Assembly: GCF_026072635.1 (NCBI RefSeq)
Contig: NZ_AP023081.1
Location: forward strand, 6,072,501-6,136,500
From: Pseudomonas solani
GTDB taxonomy: Bacteria; Pseudomonadota; Gammaproteobacteria; Pseudomonadales; Pseudomonadaceae
DNA length: 64,000 bases
Direction: 5' to 3'
In this document: in pieces, positions 63,969 to 64,000 of the stretch
How positions within the stretch are numbered: position 1 is the first letter of the stretch
How the letters are laid out: each line of letters begins with the position of its first letter
Notes under the pieces: model-generated
The model's database searches: none
What the model saw: only the letters and a program-made list of their open reading frames with translations
What the model was told of the DNA's origin: nothing
Program-made: the position numbers and the translations under genes

Positions 63969-64000
63969 ATGCTCCACAACAGGCTTGCCACCCGAAGAAA
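63969..64000 (+). CDS. start of a further gene, cut by the window edge
   Basis: ATG at 63969 with AAGGAC 9 nt upstream opens MLHNRLATRR before the sequence ends. The product cannot be identified from ten codons; a copper-related gene would fit the context. Confidence 0.4.
   Translation, partial: MLHNRLATRR

Overview
The window looks like a high-GC Pseudomonas chromosome, of the resinovorans/otitidis/aeruginosa kind. The evidence is the gene content: czc divergently arranged with czcRS, an OprD-family porin, a Tat-exported phospholipase C with the length of PlcN, an OprC-like copper receptor, Fsr, DUF3509 and DUF2946 proteins. GC-rich codon use and many palindromic intergenic repeats carrying GTAGG/CCTAC ends fit this too. 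The species call is inference.

Layout. 1-7.3 kb is a zinc/cadmium/cobalt region: the 5' part of czcC, czcRS, an OprD-like porin, a small exported protein, a GFA-family protein and a CzcN-like methyltransferase. It holds two promoters with the geometry of MerR-family (CadR-like) promoters and three similarly placed copies of an ATTACA-N4-TGTAAT dyad that may be CzcR sites. 7.3-12.3 kb has Fsr with a frameshifted AraC regulator, two GNAT enzymes, a LuxR regulator and a small XRE regulator with a palindrome between them. 13-17.2 kb is a lower-GC island with an unrecognised gene and a 979-residue DEAH helicase with a possible C-terminal nuclease, which looks like a defence module. A broken HEAT-repeat gene follows.

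18.1-28.3 kb carries a 2873-residue cyclic beta-1,2-glucan synthase followed by small orphan proteins. 28.3-36.5 kb contains a frameshifted DUF3509 gene, a Crp/Fnr regulator, AT-richer hypothetical genes, plcN, a CigR-like gene and dense mosaic repeats. 36.5-42.3 kb holds a HIT protein, a GNAT, a diguanylate cyclase overlapping a periplasmic binding protein, a methyltransferase and further repeats. 42.7-47.5 kb is a signalling set: a chemoreceptor missing its signalling domain, a hybrid kinase, and a response regulator/HD-GYP gene with a frameshift.

47.5-53.9 kb is the most interesting segment. It is a tightly packed seven-gene operon encoding a thermostable-hemolysin-family protein, an acyl-adenylating enzyme, a heme-oxygenase-like diiron protein with a complete set of ligand motifs, an SDR, an exported TPR protein and its own two-component system. 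It reads as an uncharacterised lipid or fatty-acid tailoring pathway. Downstream are a cytochrome b/PepSY pair, an arsRBC operon, a repeat cluster and an HD-GYP protein. From 59.6 kb to the end is a copper region: OprC, a small cytochrome c and several DUF2946-like proteins.

Four genes carry single-base frameshifts, three of them at homopolymer or near-homopolymer runs. Indel errors in the assembly should be excluded before these are treated as pseudogenes.
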